Below are positions 36,868 through 44,874 of a stretch of 64,000 nt of DNA, one piece after another. Numbering within the stretch: the first letter of the stretch is position 1; the number at the start of each line of letters is the position of its first letter. Where the stretch lies: assembly GCA_902363445.1 (NCBI GenBank), contig CABJAB010000003.1:454129-518128 (forward strand). Direction: 5' to 3'. Under the pieces are notes generated by a model. It ran no database searches and was not told the origin of the DNA. It saw nothing but the letters and a program-made list of their open reading frames with translations. The stretch comes from Lachnospiraceae bacterium. GTDB taxonomy: Bacteria; Bacillota; Clostridia; Lachnospirales; Lachnospiraceae. A program made the translations under genes and the position numbers.

Positions 36868-37860
36868 ATGGCAAAACCCAAAATTCTTGTGGTAGGCAGT
36901 TTCGTTATGGATCAGATCGCCACAACCGAAGTGTTCCCCAGAGAAGGACAGACTGTTTTAGGCGGTACCTTTTCCAAAGCCCCCGGCGGCAAGGGCGCAA
37001 ATCAGGCCGTCCAGATGGCCCGCCTGGGCGCCGACGTGACAATGGTAGGGAAGCTCGGCCATGACAGCAACGGCGAGGACATGGTAAAGACCTGTAAAGA
37101 GGCCGGCATTCATACGGAATATATCCTGTATGATGACAAGCTGCCCTCTGGCTGCAGCGTCATCATCCTGGAGGAGGCCCCCGGAAAGCAGACCGTGAAC
37201 CGGATCATCGTTCTGTCAGGCTCCAACATGAGCATCACTCCCGATGACATCGCGTTCTTAAAGGAACAGATCGCAGAATACGACCTGGTAGTCCTTCAGC
37301 TGGAGATCCCCATGGAGATCAATGAGCTGGTAGCCTCTTATGCCCATGCAAAGGGAGTGCCTGTCATGCTGAATTCCGCTCCCAGCGCGCCTTTATCCGA
37401 TGAGCTATTTTCTCATCTGACCTATATCTCACCCAATGAGCATGAGGCCTGCGATATGATCGGCATTCAGATCAGCCACTCCGGCAAAGACGTGAACATG
37501 GAAGAAGCCAAAGCTGCTACTGCCGCTTTGAAAGCCAAAGGTGTGAAAAACGTGCTGATCACCCTCGGAGAATCGGGTGCCGTGCTTGACACTGAAAAAG
37601 ACGGGTTCTTTTACAGCCCCTGTGTATCCGGCATCATGGCAGTAGACCCCACCGCAGCCGGCGATTCCTTTGTAGGCGCTCTATCCGTTGGGCTCTGCTG
37701 CGGCTGGGGCTATGAAGAGACACTTAAATTTGCCAACCACACGGCGGCTCTCACCGTATCGGGCATGGGCGCGATGCCTTCTCTGCCCACGCTGGACAAG
37801 GTGGAAGATTTCATGCGTGAAAAAGCCGGCTCCGCCCCGGATACATCCGTATTGAAATAG
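36868..37860 (+). CDS. Ribokinase-like PfkB sugar kinase
   Basis: A 330-residue PfkB-family kinase resembling ribokinase. The N-terminal signature GGKGANQAVQMARLGADVTM (about 38-57) and the C-terminal signature DPTAAGDSFVGALSVG with the catalytic Asp and anion-hole glycine region are both present. It phosphorylates a sugar using ATP in the cytoplasm. The genes after it, a SIS-domain isomerase and an RbsD-like mutarotase, suggest a pentose or hexose is taken up in free form, its ring form equilibrated, phosphorylated and isomerised. No transporter is in this operon. GGAAGGAG precedes the ATG. Confidence 0.9.
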   Translation: MAKPKILVVGSFVMDQIATTEVFPREGQTVLGGTFSKAPGGKGANQAVQMARLGADVTMVGKLGHDSNGEDMVKTCKEAGIHTEYILYDDKLPSGCSVIILEEAPGKQTVNRIIVLSGSNMSITPDDIAFLKEQIAEYDLVVLQLEIPMEINELVASYAHAKGVPVMLNSAPSAPLSDELFSHLTYISPNEHEACDMIGIQISHSGKDVNMEEAKAATAALKAKGVKNVLITLGESGAVLDTEKDGFFYSPCVSGIMAVDPTAAGDSFVGALSVGLCCGWGYEETLKFANHTAALTVSGMGAMPSLPTLDKVEDFMREKAGSAPDTSVLK

Positions 37861-37889
37861 ATCATCCCATATGACAGGAGGAATTATAT

Positions 37890-38501
37890 ATGGAAGCAAA
37901 ATGCAAAGAATCTTATGACTTTTTCCTGGATACCGTAAAAACGGATCTGAGCGACTTCATTGACCACATGGATTACTCAGAGATCGAGGCCGCCGCCGAT
38001 CTGATCGTTGAAGCTCAGAAAAACGGCAGCCGGGTCCATGTATCCGGTATCGGCAAGCCCGGACATATTTCCGGGTATATCGCATCCCTGATGTCCTCTA
38101 CCGGAAATCCCACCTACTTTCTGCACGGCACCGAGGCCGTCCACGGCTCCTGCGGTCAGCTGGTACCCGGCGATGTGGTGATTTTTATTTCCAACAGCGG
38201 CGAGACTGCGGAAATGCGCTCCACTGTCCTGGCAGTTAAAAATAATGGCTGCAAGGTCATAGGCGTCAGCGGCAATTCTGAATCCTGGCTCGCCAGAGAA
38301 AGTGCCGTCCATCTGTTTGCCGGCATCAAAAAAGAAGGCGGTCCGATGGGACGCGCTCCCCGTATGTCCATCCTGGCGGAAACTCTAGTGCTTCAGGCAC
38401 TGAGCGTAGCACTCCAGGCTCAAAAGGACGTGGCTCCCCAGCAGTATGTGAAGTGGCATCCCGGCGGAGCGCTGGGCAAGCTTCGCGACAATGAGAAATA
38501 A
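37890..38501 (+). CDS. SIS-domain sugar phosphate isomerase, KdsD-like without CBS domains
   Basis: A 203-residue single SIS domain. Motifs GIGKPGHISGYIASLMSSTG (about 52-71), HGTEAVHGSCGQLVPGDV, ISNSGETAEM and the closing WHPGGALGK are those of arabinose-5-phosphate isomerases (KdsD/GutQ), but the two CBS domains of KdsD are missing, as in short forms found in sugar operons. It probably interconverts a ketose and an aldose phosphate made by the kinase just upstream. A hexulose-6-phosphate isomerase role (HxlB-like) is an alternative. Confidence 0.85.
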   Translation: MEAKCKESYDFFLDTVKTDLSDFIDHMDYSEIEAAADLIVEAQKNGSRVHVSGIGKPGHISGYIASLMSSTGNPTYFLHGTEAVHGSCGQLVPGDVVIFISNSGETAEMRSTVLAVKNNGCKVIGVSGNSESWLARESAVHLFAGIKKEGGPMGRAPRMSILAETLVLQALSVALQAQKDVAPQQYVKWHPGGALGKLRDNEK

Positions 38502-38528
38502 TTTTACATTTTAAAGAGGAGGGTTTTT

Positions 38529-38933
38529 ATGCTTACAACAAAATGTATTCATCCCGGTATCATGAAGGCGCTGTCCCTGTGCGGCCATGGAAGCAAGGTG
38601 CTCATTGCCGACGGTAATTATCCCCTGGCTGAGAAAAGCGGGAACGCGGAAAAGATTTATCTGGGCCTGACCCCCGGACTCCCCACCGTGACCGATGTAC
38701 TGAAGGCTGTCCACTCCGTCGTGGAAATTGAAAAAGCAGAAGTGATGATTCCCGGCGACGGCACTGTCCCCGAGATTTTTGACGAATTCAAACAGGAGCT
38801 TGGCCTCGAGCTGAGCGGCGTAGGACGTTTTGAATTCTATGATGTCAGCTGCGAGCCTGATGTGGTATTGGCAATCTCTACAGGAGAAAAAAGAGTATTT
38901 GCCAACATCCTGCTGACCATCGGCTGCGCTTGA
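38529..38933 (+). CDS. RbsD/FucU family sugar mutarotase/pyranase
   Basis: A 134-residue protein of the RbsD/FucU family. CGHGSKVLIADGNYP carries the conserved His20 and Asp28, and the C-terminal segment has the usual aromatic-rich FEFYDVS region. Family members speed the conversion between ring forms of ribose or fucose so the kinase receives its preferred form. It is the third gene of the LacI-controlled operon, 27 bases after the isomerase, with AGAGGAGGG before the start, and is followed by a terminator. Ribose versus fucose cannot be decided. Confidence 0.88.
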   Translation: MLTTKCIHPGIMKALSLCGHGSKVLIADGNYPLAEKSGNAEKIYLGLTPGLPTVTDVLKAVHSVVEIEKAEVMIPGDGTVPEIFDEFKQELGLELSGVGRFEFYDVSCEPDVVLAISTGEKRVFANILLTIGCA

Positions 38934-38950
38934 TCTGCTTGTTATTCATT

Positions 38951-38994
38951 CGGCATACTTTTCTGTCAACCGGCAAAAAGTATGCCGTTTTTTT
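38951..38994 (+). terminator. Terminator of the sugar kinase operon
   Basis: CGGCATACTTT (38951-38961) and AAAGTATGCCG (38977-38987) form an 11-base-pair stem followed by seven T. Confidence 0.93.
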
Positions 38995-39005
38995 CCATTA
39001 TTTAG

Positions 39006-39034
39006 TTGACAACCGCAAAACGGTATGGTATATT
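39006..39034 (+). promoter_or_regulatory. Rubrerythrin promoter
   Basis: TTGACA at 39006-39011 and TATATT at 39029-39034 with a 17-base spacer. Confidence 0.75.
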
Positions 39035-39043
39035 AAACACAGT

Positions 39044-39059
39044 AATAATTACTATTATT
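39044..39059 (+). promoter_or_regulatory. Possible PerR/Fur-type operator
   Basis: AATAAT-TACT-ATTATT is a perfect inverted repeat with a 4-base centre, just downstream of the rubrerythrin -10. It resembles Per/Fur boxes in base composition and symmetry, and rubrerythrin genes are often under PerR; the assignment is inference. Confidence 0.45.
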
Positions 39060-39089
39060 GTAAATTCAAACTTTAGAGGAGGTAGTTAC

Positions 39090-39626
39090 ATGTCCAAGTA
39101 CGCAGGAACAAAAACAGAGAAAAACTTGATGGAAGCTTTCGCAGGAGAATCTCAGGCCAGAAATAAATATACATTCTACGCATCCGCTGCTAAAAAGGCC
39201 GGCTATGAGCAGATGGCCGCCCTGTTCCAGGAAACCGCAGACCAGGAAAAAGAACACGCTAAAATTTGGTTTAAGGAATTCCACGGAATCGGAAATCCTG
39301 AAGAAAACCTGGTAGATGCCGCCGCTGGTGAGCATGACGAGTGGACTGACATGTATAAACGCATGGCAAAGGAAGCAAGAGAAGAAGGTTTTGAAGAACT
39401 GGCTTTCAAATTTGACAAGATCGCCAGCGTTGAAGCCGCCCATGAAGCGCGCTATAACAAGCTTTTGGAAAGCCTGAAAGCTGACAAGACCTTTAAGGGT
39501 GATGCTCCTAAGGGCTGGAAGTGCCGCAATTGCGGGTATATCCATTACGGTGAGGAAGCTCCCGATGTGTGTCCTGCCTGCGCGCATCCCAAGGCTTACT
39601 TTGAACGAAAAGTAGAAAACTATTAA
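39090..39626 (+). CDS. rbr: Rubrerythrin
   Basis: A 178-residue non-haem iron protein that reduces hydrogen peroxide in anaerobes. The four-helix diiron domain shows EAFAGESQARNKY, ETADQEKEHA and the later EAAHEARY; the C-terminal rubredoxin domain has CRNCGYIHYG and CPACAHP, the four cysteines that bind one iron. The start was put at the ATG after AGAGGAGGTAGTTAC; a 28-residue upstream extension would run through the promoter. It stands alone, flanked by terminators, with a PerR-like palindrome in its leader. Confidence 0.96.
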   Translation: MSKYAGTKTEKNLMEAFAGESQARNKYTFYASAAKKAGYEQMAALFQETADQEKEHAKIWFKEFHGIGNPEENLVDAAAGEHDEWTDMYKRMAKEAREEGFEELAFKFDKIASVEAAHEARYNKLLESLKADKTFKGDAPKGWKCRNCGYIHYGEEAPDVCPACAHPKAYFERKVENY

Positions 39627-39641
39627 TGGAGACCGGCTCCG

Positions 39642-39706
39642 CCGGGAAACTTAAATACAGCGCTGAACCGTCAACCGACGTTCAGCGCTGTATTACTGTT
39701 TCCCGG
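39642..39706 (+). terminator. Long hairpin terminator after rubrerythrin
   Basis: Inner arms 39654-39668 and 39680-39694 (15 perfect pairs, ATACAGCGCTGAAC core) are enclosed by outer arms CCGGGAAAC (39642-39650) and GTTTCCCGG (39698-39706), a very stable double hairpin. T-rich sequence follows at 39710-39722. Confidence 0.8.
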
Positions 39707-39743
39707 TCCGGATTTATTTTTTGAAAAAGAAAGAGGTATATTT

Positions 39744-40262
39744 ATGTCTTGGTATTTTATGGTGGACACTTATATTGAAACAGAACGTCTGGAACTCATC
39801 CCTTTAACGGCGCCTCTGTTAAAGCTGTGGGTGGAAGATCTTTCTGGGCTTGAAGCTGAACTTGATTGTTCCTATGAGGCGGAGCCGATGGAGGGATTCT
39901 TCCTGGATATCGTAAAGGGGCAGTTAGAAATCACACAAAATGATCCGGACAATTATTTATGGCACAGCTTCTGGTTTCTGATCCGGAAAACCGACAGAAT
40001 CGTTGTCGGGGCCGCTGATTTCAAGGATATTCCCAATGAAAATAAAGAAGTAGAGATTGGTTACGGCCTTGGAAAAGCATTTGAGCATAACGGCTATATG
40101 ACAGAAGCTGTACGGGCAATGTGTGACTGGGCGCTTAAGCAGAAGGAAATATCACATGTGACCGCCGAAACAGACCTGGACGGCTTTGCTTCTCAACAGA
40201 TTCTGCAAAGATGTGGTTTTGTAGAAATAAAACGAGGAGAAACAGTCTGGTGGAAATTATGA
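39744..40262 (+). CDS. GNAT N-acetyltransferase
   Basis: A 172-residue RimJ/RimL-type acetyltransferase: ETERLELIPLTAPLLKLW near the start, VEIGYGLGKAFEHNGYMTEAV as the acetyl-CoA-binding strand-loop (about 112-132), and a short closing segment DLDGFASQQILQRCGFVE. The substrate is unknown. It sits alone between rubrerythrin and a WYL-domain regulator on the same strand. AGAGGT precedes the start by seven bases. Confidence 0.82.
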   Translation: MSWYFMVDTYIETERLELIPLTAPLLKLWVEDLSGLEAELDCSYEAEPMEGFFLDIVKGQLEITQNDPDNYLWHSFWFLIRKTDRIVVGAADFKDIPNENKEVEIGYGLGKAFEHNGYMTEAVRAMCDWALKQKEISHVTAETDLDGFASQQILQRCGFVEIKRGETVWWKL

Positions 40263-40346
40263 TAAATATATTTTTATTTTAAACCAGACACAGAGTTGTC
40301 ATGGTTTATGTTTTATTATAATAGTGTCAATGAACGGAGGATTCCC

Positions 40347-41258
40347 ATGAAAATAGACCGACTGATCGGCATCATCACTCTGCTCCTGCAAAAAGGCCAG
40401 ATGACCGCCCCTGAGCTGGCGGAACGATTCGAAGTCTCCCGAAGGACCATCAGCCGGGATATCGAGTCCCTTTGCAAAGCAGGCATCCCTCTCTCCACAT
40501 CCCAGGGGCGGGGCGGCGGCATCTTCATTATGGATGGCTATTCCATAGACAGGACTTATCTCACCTCCAGAGAGCTGCAGGCCATCTTCGCAGGGCTTCG
40601 CGGCCTGGATAATGCCGCGGGTACGGACCAGTACCGGCAGCTGATCGAGAAGCTGTCCCTAAAAGACAGTTCTTTACTGGCAGATACCAATCATATTTTA
40701 ATCGACCTATCCTCCTCCGGCAGCTCCGCTCTGGGCTCCAAGATTCAGCTGATTCAGGACGCCATTGACAGGCACTGCCCCATCGCATTTGAATACTTCG
40801 CTCCTGCCGGTGACAGCTCCCGCCGGATCGAACCCTATTTCCTGATGTTTCAGTGGGCCTCCTGGTACGTTTGGGGATACTGCAGGGATAAAAAGGATTT
40901 CCGGATGTTCAAGCTGAACCGCCTCTCTGACCTGCACGTGCTGAACGAGCCCTTTGCTCCGAGAAAAACTCCTCCTCTCCATTCTTTATCCACATCTTTC
41001 CCGCATGAGGAGATCCCTGTATCAGCCATAATCGAGCCGGAGATGAAATGGCGTCTGATGGAGGATTTCGGAGCAGAGAGCTTTGTCATCCGTCCCGACG
41101 GGAAACTTTTGTTCCAGTTTGATTTTCCCGGCGAGGAAGCGGTGGTTGGGTGGATACTTTCTTTCGGCGATAAGGCCGAGCTGGTAAAGCCGGCCGGCAT
41201 CCGGAGAAAAATCAGAACGCTTCTCGAAAATATCTGTGCCAAATATGCCGACCACTGA
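40347..41258 (+). CDS. WYL-domain transcriptional regulator (YafY/DeoR-like HTH)
   Basis: A 303-residue regulator: an N-terminal helix-turn-helix (KIDRLIGIITLLLQKGQMTA, then ELAERFEVSRRTISRDIESL, then the wing GRGGGIFIMDGY) and a WYL domain at about 120-200 (FEYFAPAGDSSRRIEPYFLM, WYVWGYCRDKKDFRMFKLNR), with a C-terminal WCX extension. WYL proteins bind nucleic acid or nucleotide-like ligands and often respond to DNA damage or phage. The start is the ATG after GGAGGATTCCC. Its target is not evident; the next element is the second copy of the dispersed repeat and a GyrI-like gene. Confidence 0.9.
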   Translation: MKIDRLIGIITLLLQKGQMTAPELAERFEVSRRTISRDIESLCKAGIPLSTSQGRGGGIFIMDGYSIDRTYLTSRELQAIFAGLRGLDNAAGTDQYRQLIEKLSLKDSSLLADTNHILIDLSSSGSSALGSKIQLIQDAIDRHCPIAFEYFAPAGDSSRRIEPYFLMFQWASWYVWGYCRDKKDFRMFKLNRLSDLHVLNEPFAPRKTPPLHSLSTSFPHEEIPVSAIIEPEMKWRLMEDFGAESFVIRPDGKLLFQFDFPGEEAVVGWILSFGDKAELVKPAGIRRKIRTLLENICAKYADH

Positions 41259-41319
41259 ACTCCGGAATTATATAATACATAATACTTTTGGAATCATCTT
41301 GGGGTAGCTCATATTGTGT

Positions 41320-41875
41320 TCCAGTTTGACACCGGCAGAAGTTCCGGACCGTCACGATTTCGGTTTGCTGGCGATGCAGGGGCCGGTATCATTCTGCCGG
41401 TGTCCTGCCTGCCGCACCACATTAGATAAATTTCATTTCTTAGATTCCAGAAAAGAATCGGATATCCACACGGCCCGCGCGCCTGAAGGCTGCGGGCTGC
41501 GGTGGGCCGCCCCAATAACTTTTACAACAAATAAACGCTTATTTCGGTGCGGGAAAAAAGCAGGAGGAACAATCCGATTCCATCGTAAGGCGAGCGCCGC
41601 AAAACCGTTAGCAGAATCTTCCCGGCCGCAGGGAGGTAAAAACCGAATTTCATGTAGGTTTTTATTGGAATCTGGCATGGAAAAATATCGATTTATCCAT
41701 GTCAGTTGGAAAGGACCGACTGAAGGCCGCAAAGATTCTGGTTACGGCTGCCAGCGAGCCGCCTGGATGGAATCGGATTTCCTCCTGCCTTGTAAATCAG
41801 ACAAAGAAAATTATTCAAAAGGTACTCAAAGGTATACCCAAGGACATCCCCACAGCAATGGCAGACATACTTCTG
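41320..41875 (+). repeat. Dispersed structured repeat, copy 2
   Basis: Same family as 378-1058, in the opposite orientation, lacking the ~150-base two-hairpin segment of copy 1. The conserved hairpin is at about 41671-41704 with two mismatches. The end carries the GTATACCCAAGG-CATCCC start of the small module also seen at 1102 and 4131. The GyrI-like gene begins 16 bases beyond the repeat, which seems to supply its ribosome binding site (GGAAAGGA). Confidence 0.75.
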
Positions 41876-41891
41876 CCGGAAAGGATTCAAT

Positions 41892-42548
41892 GTGGATAAA
41901 ACCGATTACAAAAAAATTTGCAAGGAACTGTATATGCCGGGACGTTCTCCAGTCCTGGTGAATGTACCGCCCATCTCCTTTATTATGATAGACGGCCAAG
42001 GGAATCCCAACGACACGGATGGGGAATACGCTCAGGCAGTGTCTCTCCTATATGCCTTGTCCTACGCTATCAAGATGAACAAGACAGGGGACTCCGTTCC
42101 GAAAGGCTACTTTGAATATGTCATACCTCCACTGGAAGGCTTATGGAGTTTCCGCAGTACAAAAGAAGCTTTCTCCGGAGATAAATCGGATTTCATGTGG
42201 ACTTCCATGATACGCCAGCCGGATTTTGTCACCCCATCTGTATTCTCTCAGGCCTGCAGGACCGTCCAGTCAAAAAAAGGGATGGATATCTCAAAAGCCC
42301 GGCTCTGTACCTGGGAAGAGGGACTCTGCGTACAGTGCATGCACCTCGGCCCGTATGACGACGAACCTGCCACGCTGCAGAAGATCACCGATTTCCTGAA
42401 TAGTAACGGCCTGCTGTCTGACATAAGCGAAGAGCGGAAGCATCACGAGCTTTATCTTTCTGATCCTCGGAAGACGGCGCCGGAAAGAATGAAAACCGTG
42501 CTCCGGCTGCCGGTAAGGGAAACATCCGAACAGTCTGATGCGCTCTGA
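41892..42548 (+). CDS. GyrI-like small-molecule-binding domain protein
   Basis: A 218-residue protein of the GyrI-like type: ISFIMIDGQGNPND (about 28-41) is the usual opening, ..YALSYAIKMNKTG.. follows, with FMWTSMIRQPDFVT and GLCVQCMHLGPYDDEPATL later. Such proteins bind lipophilic compounds and often pair with multidrug regulators; some hydrolyse toxins. It starts at GTG, since the overlapping ATG is in another frame. Its promoter and ribosome binding site appear to lie in or at the end of the adjoining repeat element, an unusual arrangement. Confidence 0.87.
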   Translation: MDKTDYKKICKELYMPGRSPVLVNVPPISFIMIDGQGNPNDTDGEYAQAVSLLYALSYAIKMNKTGDSVPKGYFEYVIPPLEGLWSFRSTKEAFSGDKSDFMWTSMIRQPDFVTPSVFSQACRTVQSKKGMDISKARLCTWEEGLCVQCMHLGPYDDEPATLQKITDFLNSNGLLSDISEERKHHELYLSDPRKTAPERMKTVLRLPVRETSEQSDAL

Positions 42549-42644
42549 CCTTTCACCTGTACCGTCCTCTCTCCCGGAATCTGCCTTGCGGTTTTTTTCT
42601 TCTTGTTGTATAATCGGGAACAGGATAAGAAGGAAGTGATTTAT

Positions 42645-43472
42645 ATGGCAGCTTTAACAGCTCCCATTTACAAGGCAATATTCAGCGAGGTGGACGGCGC
42701 TCTTCTGTCCTCCTCTCATAAGGTAGGCTCCTTGACAAGGGAGGCCATTATTCAGCTCCAGCTGCATGGCGTCCCTTTTATTTTTGTATCCGGGCGTTCT
42801 CCCCGGACACTGGAAAGCGTGGATGCTTCCATCGGTCTTACTGCGCCATATATCTGCTATAATGGCGCGCTTATCCTGGATCAGAATAAGCGCGTCCTCA
42901 AAAGCTTCGGATTTCTGCCGAAAAGAGCCATTTCCATTAAAAACTATATCAAACGCTGTTTTCCCGATATCAGCTGCTTCGCATGCAGCTACGACGCATG
43001 GATCACAGATGACCCAAACAACGAATGGATCCGCCAGGAAGCCGACATCATTCAGGTACCCCCTATTATAAAACCTCTGTCCTACTATCTTCAGAAGGGG
43101 CAGCATGTTCACAAGCTCCTCTGTATGGGAGAGCTTTCTCTTCTTGATGTTTTGGAAGACGACCTGCGCGTCTGTTTTCCGGAACTTCTCATCTTTAAAA
43201 CGAAAAAGCACTATCTGGAAATCATGTCCCCGGAAGCCAGCGCCTCCAACGCTATCCGTCTGGTATGCGGCCTATATGGTATTGACCCGTCGGAAGCCAT
43301 AGCCTTTGGCTACAATTCCCGGGATATGGAAATGTTCCGGACCGTGGGACTCAGTATCGCCATGGGCAATGCCTCCGAGCTGATCAAATCAGCAGCTGAC
43401 TGCGTCACTCTGGACAATGACCACGACGGCATTTATCACAGTCTGAAAAAAATCTTTCCAATCATCCATTGA
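42645..43472 (+). CDS. HAD-like (Cof-type) protein with degenerate catalytic motifs
   Basis: A 275-residue protein with the overall sequence of Cof-type HAD phosphatases, which act on sugar phosphates and nucleotides. Key residues are changed. Motif I, normally DxDGT, reads SEVDGALL, so the nucleophile is Glu15 and the Thr is Ala19. The motif III lysine is missing in SPEASASNAIRLV. Motif IV, normally GDGxND, reads GYNSRD near 222-227, losing a metal-binding Asp. Motif II (FVSGRSPRT) is intact. The frame is unbroken, so it may be a binding or regulatory pseudoenzyme, not a decaying gene. ATG at 42645 follows AGGAAG. Confidence 0.82.
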   Translation: MAALTAPIYKAIFSEVDGALLSSSHKVGSLTREAIIQLQLHGVPFIFVSGRSPRTLESVDASIGLTAPYICYNGALILDQNKRVLKSFGFLPKRAISIKNYIKRCFPDISCFACSYDAWITDDPNNEWIRQEADIIQVPPIIKPLSYYLQKGQHVHKLLCMGELSLLDVLEDDLRVCFPELLIFKTKKHYLEIMSPEASASNAIRLVCGLYGIDPSEAIAFGYNSRDMEMFRTVGLSIAMGNASELIKSAADCVTLDNDHDGIYHSLKKIFPIIH

Positions 43473-43487
43473 ATTTTTTAAAACCTA

Positions 43488-43516
43488 TTGACTCCTTTGC
43501 ATATATGTTGTATTAT
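43488..43516 (+). promoter_or_regulatory. Promoter of the hemolysin III-type gene
   Basis: TTGACT at 43488-43493 and TATTAT at 43511-43516 with a 17-base spacer. Confidence 0.6.
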
Positions 43517-43572
43517 CGACGTATACTTTATGTAGTATCGAAAACTACTTGTTGCATCAGGAGGTGTTTTTC

Positions 43573-44244
43573 ATGAAGAATTTAAGACCAAAAGACCCGG
43601 GAAGCGCCATTACCCATTTTATCGGCTGGCTTATGGCTGTATTTGCCGCTCTGCCCCTTTTGATCCGGGCCGCCCAGGCCCCGGACAGAGTCCATATTTT
43701 ATGCCTGTCCGTCTATGTCATCAGCATGATACTGCTCTATGGAGCCAGTACCATATATCACACTTTGGATATATCTCCGAAAGTGAATAAAGTGCTTCGG
43801 AAGTTTGACCACATGATGATCTTTATCCTGATAGCCGGAACTTATACACCGATCTGCGTCATCGTCGTAGGCGGAAGTCTCGGCATGTTCCTTCTGGCTC
43901 TCATCTGGTCCATCGCCCTGGCCGGCATCCTGATCAAAGCATTCTGGATCACCTGCCCCAAATGGTTCTCTTCCGTCCTTTATATCGGCATGGGCTGGGT
44001 ATGCGTTTTAGCTTTTACCCAGATCTTAAACAACCTGCCTCACGCCGCGTTTGGATGGCTTCTGGCCGGCGGCATCATCTACACCATAGGCGGTATCATT
44101 TATGCCTTGAAGCTTCCTATTTTCAACTCCAGGCATAAAAGTTTCGGCTCTCATGAAATCTTTCACTTGTTCGTGATGGGCGGCAGCCTCTGCCATTTTA
44201 TCCTTATGTATCAGTTTGTAGCTTCCATGCCGCTGCTTCCTTAA
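43573..44244 (+). CDS. Hemolysin III (YqfA/PAQR-type) membrane protein
   Basis: A 223-residue protein with seven transmembrane segments. The PAQR/HlyIII signature is complete: DPGSAITHFIGWLMAV at the start, GASTIYHTLD, FDHMMIFILIAGTYTP, and GSHEIFHLFVMGGSLCHF at the end, which contribute the histidine and aspartate of the buried zinc site. Bacterial members have been linked to membrane fluidity or hydrolase activity; the hemolysin name is historical. The ATG is preceded by AGGAGGTG. The stop codon overlaps the end of the convergent GIY-YIG gene by four bases. Confidence 0.92.
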   Translation: MKNLRPKDPGSAITHFIGWLMAVFAALPLLIRAAQAPDRVHILCLSVYVISMILLYGASTIYHTLDISPKVNKVLRKFDHMMIFILIAGTYTPICVIVVGGSLGMFLLALIWSIALAGILIKAFWITCPKWFSSVLYIGMGWVCVLAFTQILNNLPHAAFGWLLAGGIIYTIGGIIYALKLPIFNSRHKSFGSHEIFHLFVMGGSLCHFILMYQFVASMPLLP

Positions 44245-44501
44245 GACAGCCCCTTACCTGACGCTATCAGGCGGAGCTTGTCCTTGCGGCTCATCCGCTT
44301 GATGGCGTATTCACGGCCCATGGCTTCCTCCTTCGTCCCGAAGGTCTCATAGTATACCAGCTCCACAGGCCCGCGGCCTCTGGTATACTTGGCGCCATGG
44401 CCGGACTGATGGGCGGCGACGCGCTCTTCCAGATGGTTTGTCCATCCTGTATAAAGACTCCCGTCTCCGCATTTCAGGATATACGTATAATTTTCACTCA
44501 T
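44241..44501 (-). CDS. GIY-YIG nuclease-superfamily protein (UPF0213/YhbQ-like)
   Basis: An 86-residue protein consisting only of a GIY-YIG domain: YTYILKCGDGSLYTGWT at the start holds the two signature tyrosines and glycines, followed by the RVAAHQSGHGAKYTRGRGP segment and EAMGREYAIKRMSRKDKL. YhbQ relatives are thought to act in DNA or RNA repair. The ATG after GGAGAAAAAA is preferred over one fifteen codons upstream. Confidence 0.93.
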   Translation of the reverse strand: MSENYTYILKCGDGSLYTGWTNHLEERVAAHQSGHGAKYTRGRGPVELVYYETFGTKEEAMGREYAIKRMSRKDKLRLIASGKGLS

Positions 44502-44874
44502 TTTTTTCTCCATATGTACTGCTATGTAAGCGTGCGGAATCCGCACGCTGTCTATTTATATAAAGCATCAGACAATGCCGCCGGACATGCCGGCAGCCGG
44601 TATTCTTAAAAGCCATACAGCATTGTTGCATTGTACCTCGGTTAAATCTGTGTCTGACGCCAGTATTTCATACACATCATAGTTTCCCGTATGGCTGTCT
44701 TTGATACATCCAATTTTCTACATGGATTCCAGCTCTTCGCTTTTTCCAGCTATAATTTATCATATGCACCATCTGCTTTTTTGTCTATATCTTTTTCTAT
44801 TCTTTCAATGTCCGTTTTTCTGAAAGCAGAAGGGGACACCTATACGGTGTCCCGGCTTTCAGGCACTTCTTCTT
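44502..44874. other. Intergenic region without a supported gene
   Basis: About 370 bases before the SPOCS/LysM gene end. Contains a 9-bp hairpin AGCGTGCGG-AAT-CCGCACGCT at 44529-44549 and a GGGACACC/GGTGTCCC hairpin around 44834-44854 that may help end transcription of the SPOCS gene, although no U-run follows it. No reading frame here has family resemblance. Confidence 0.5.
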
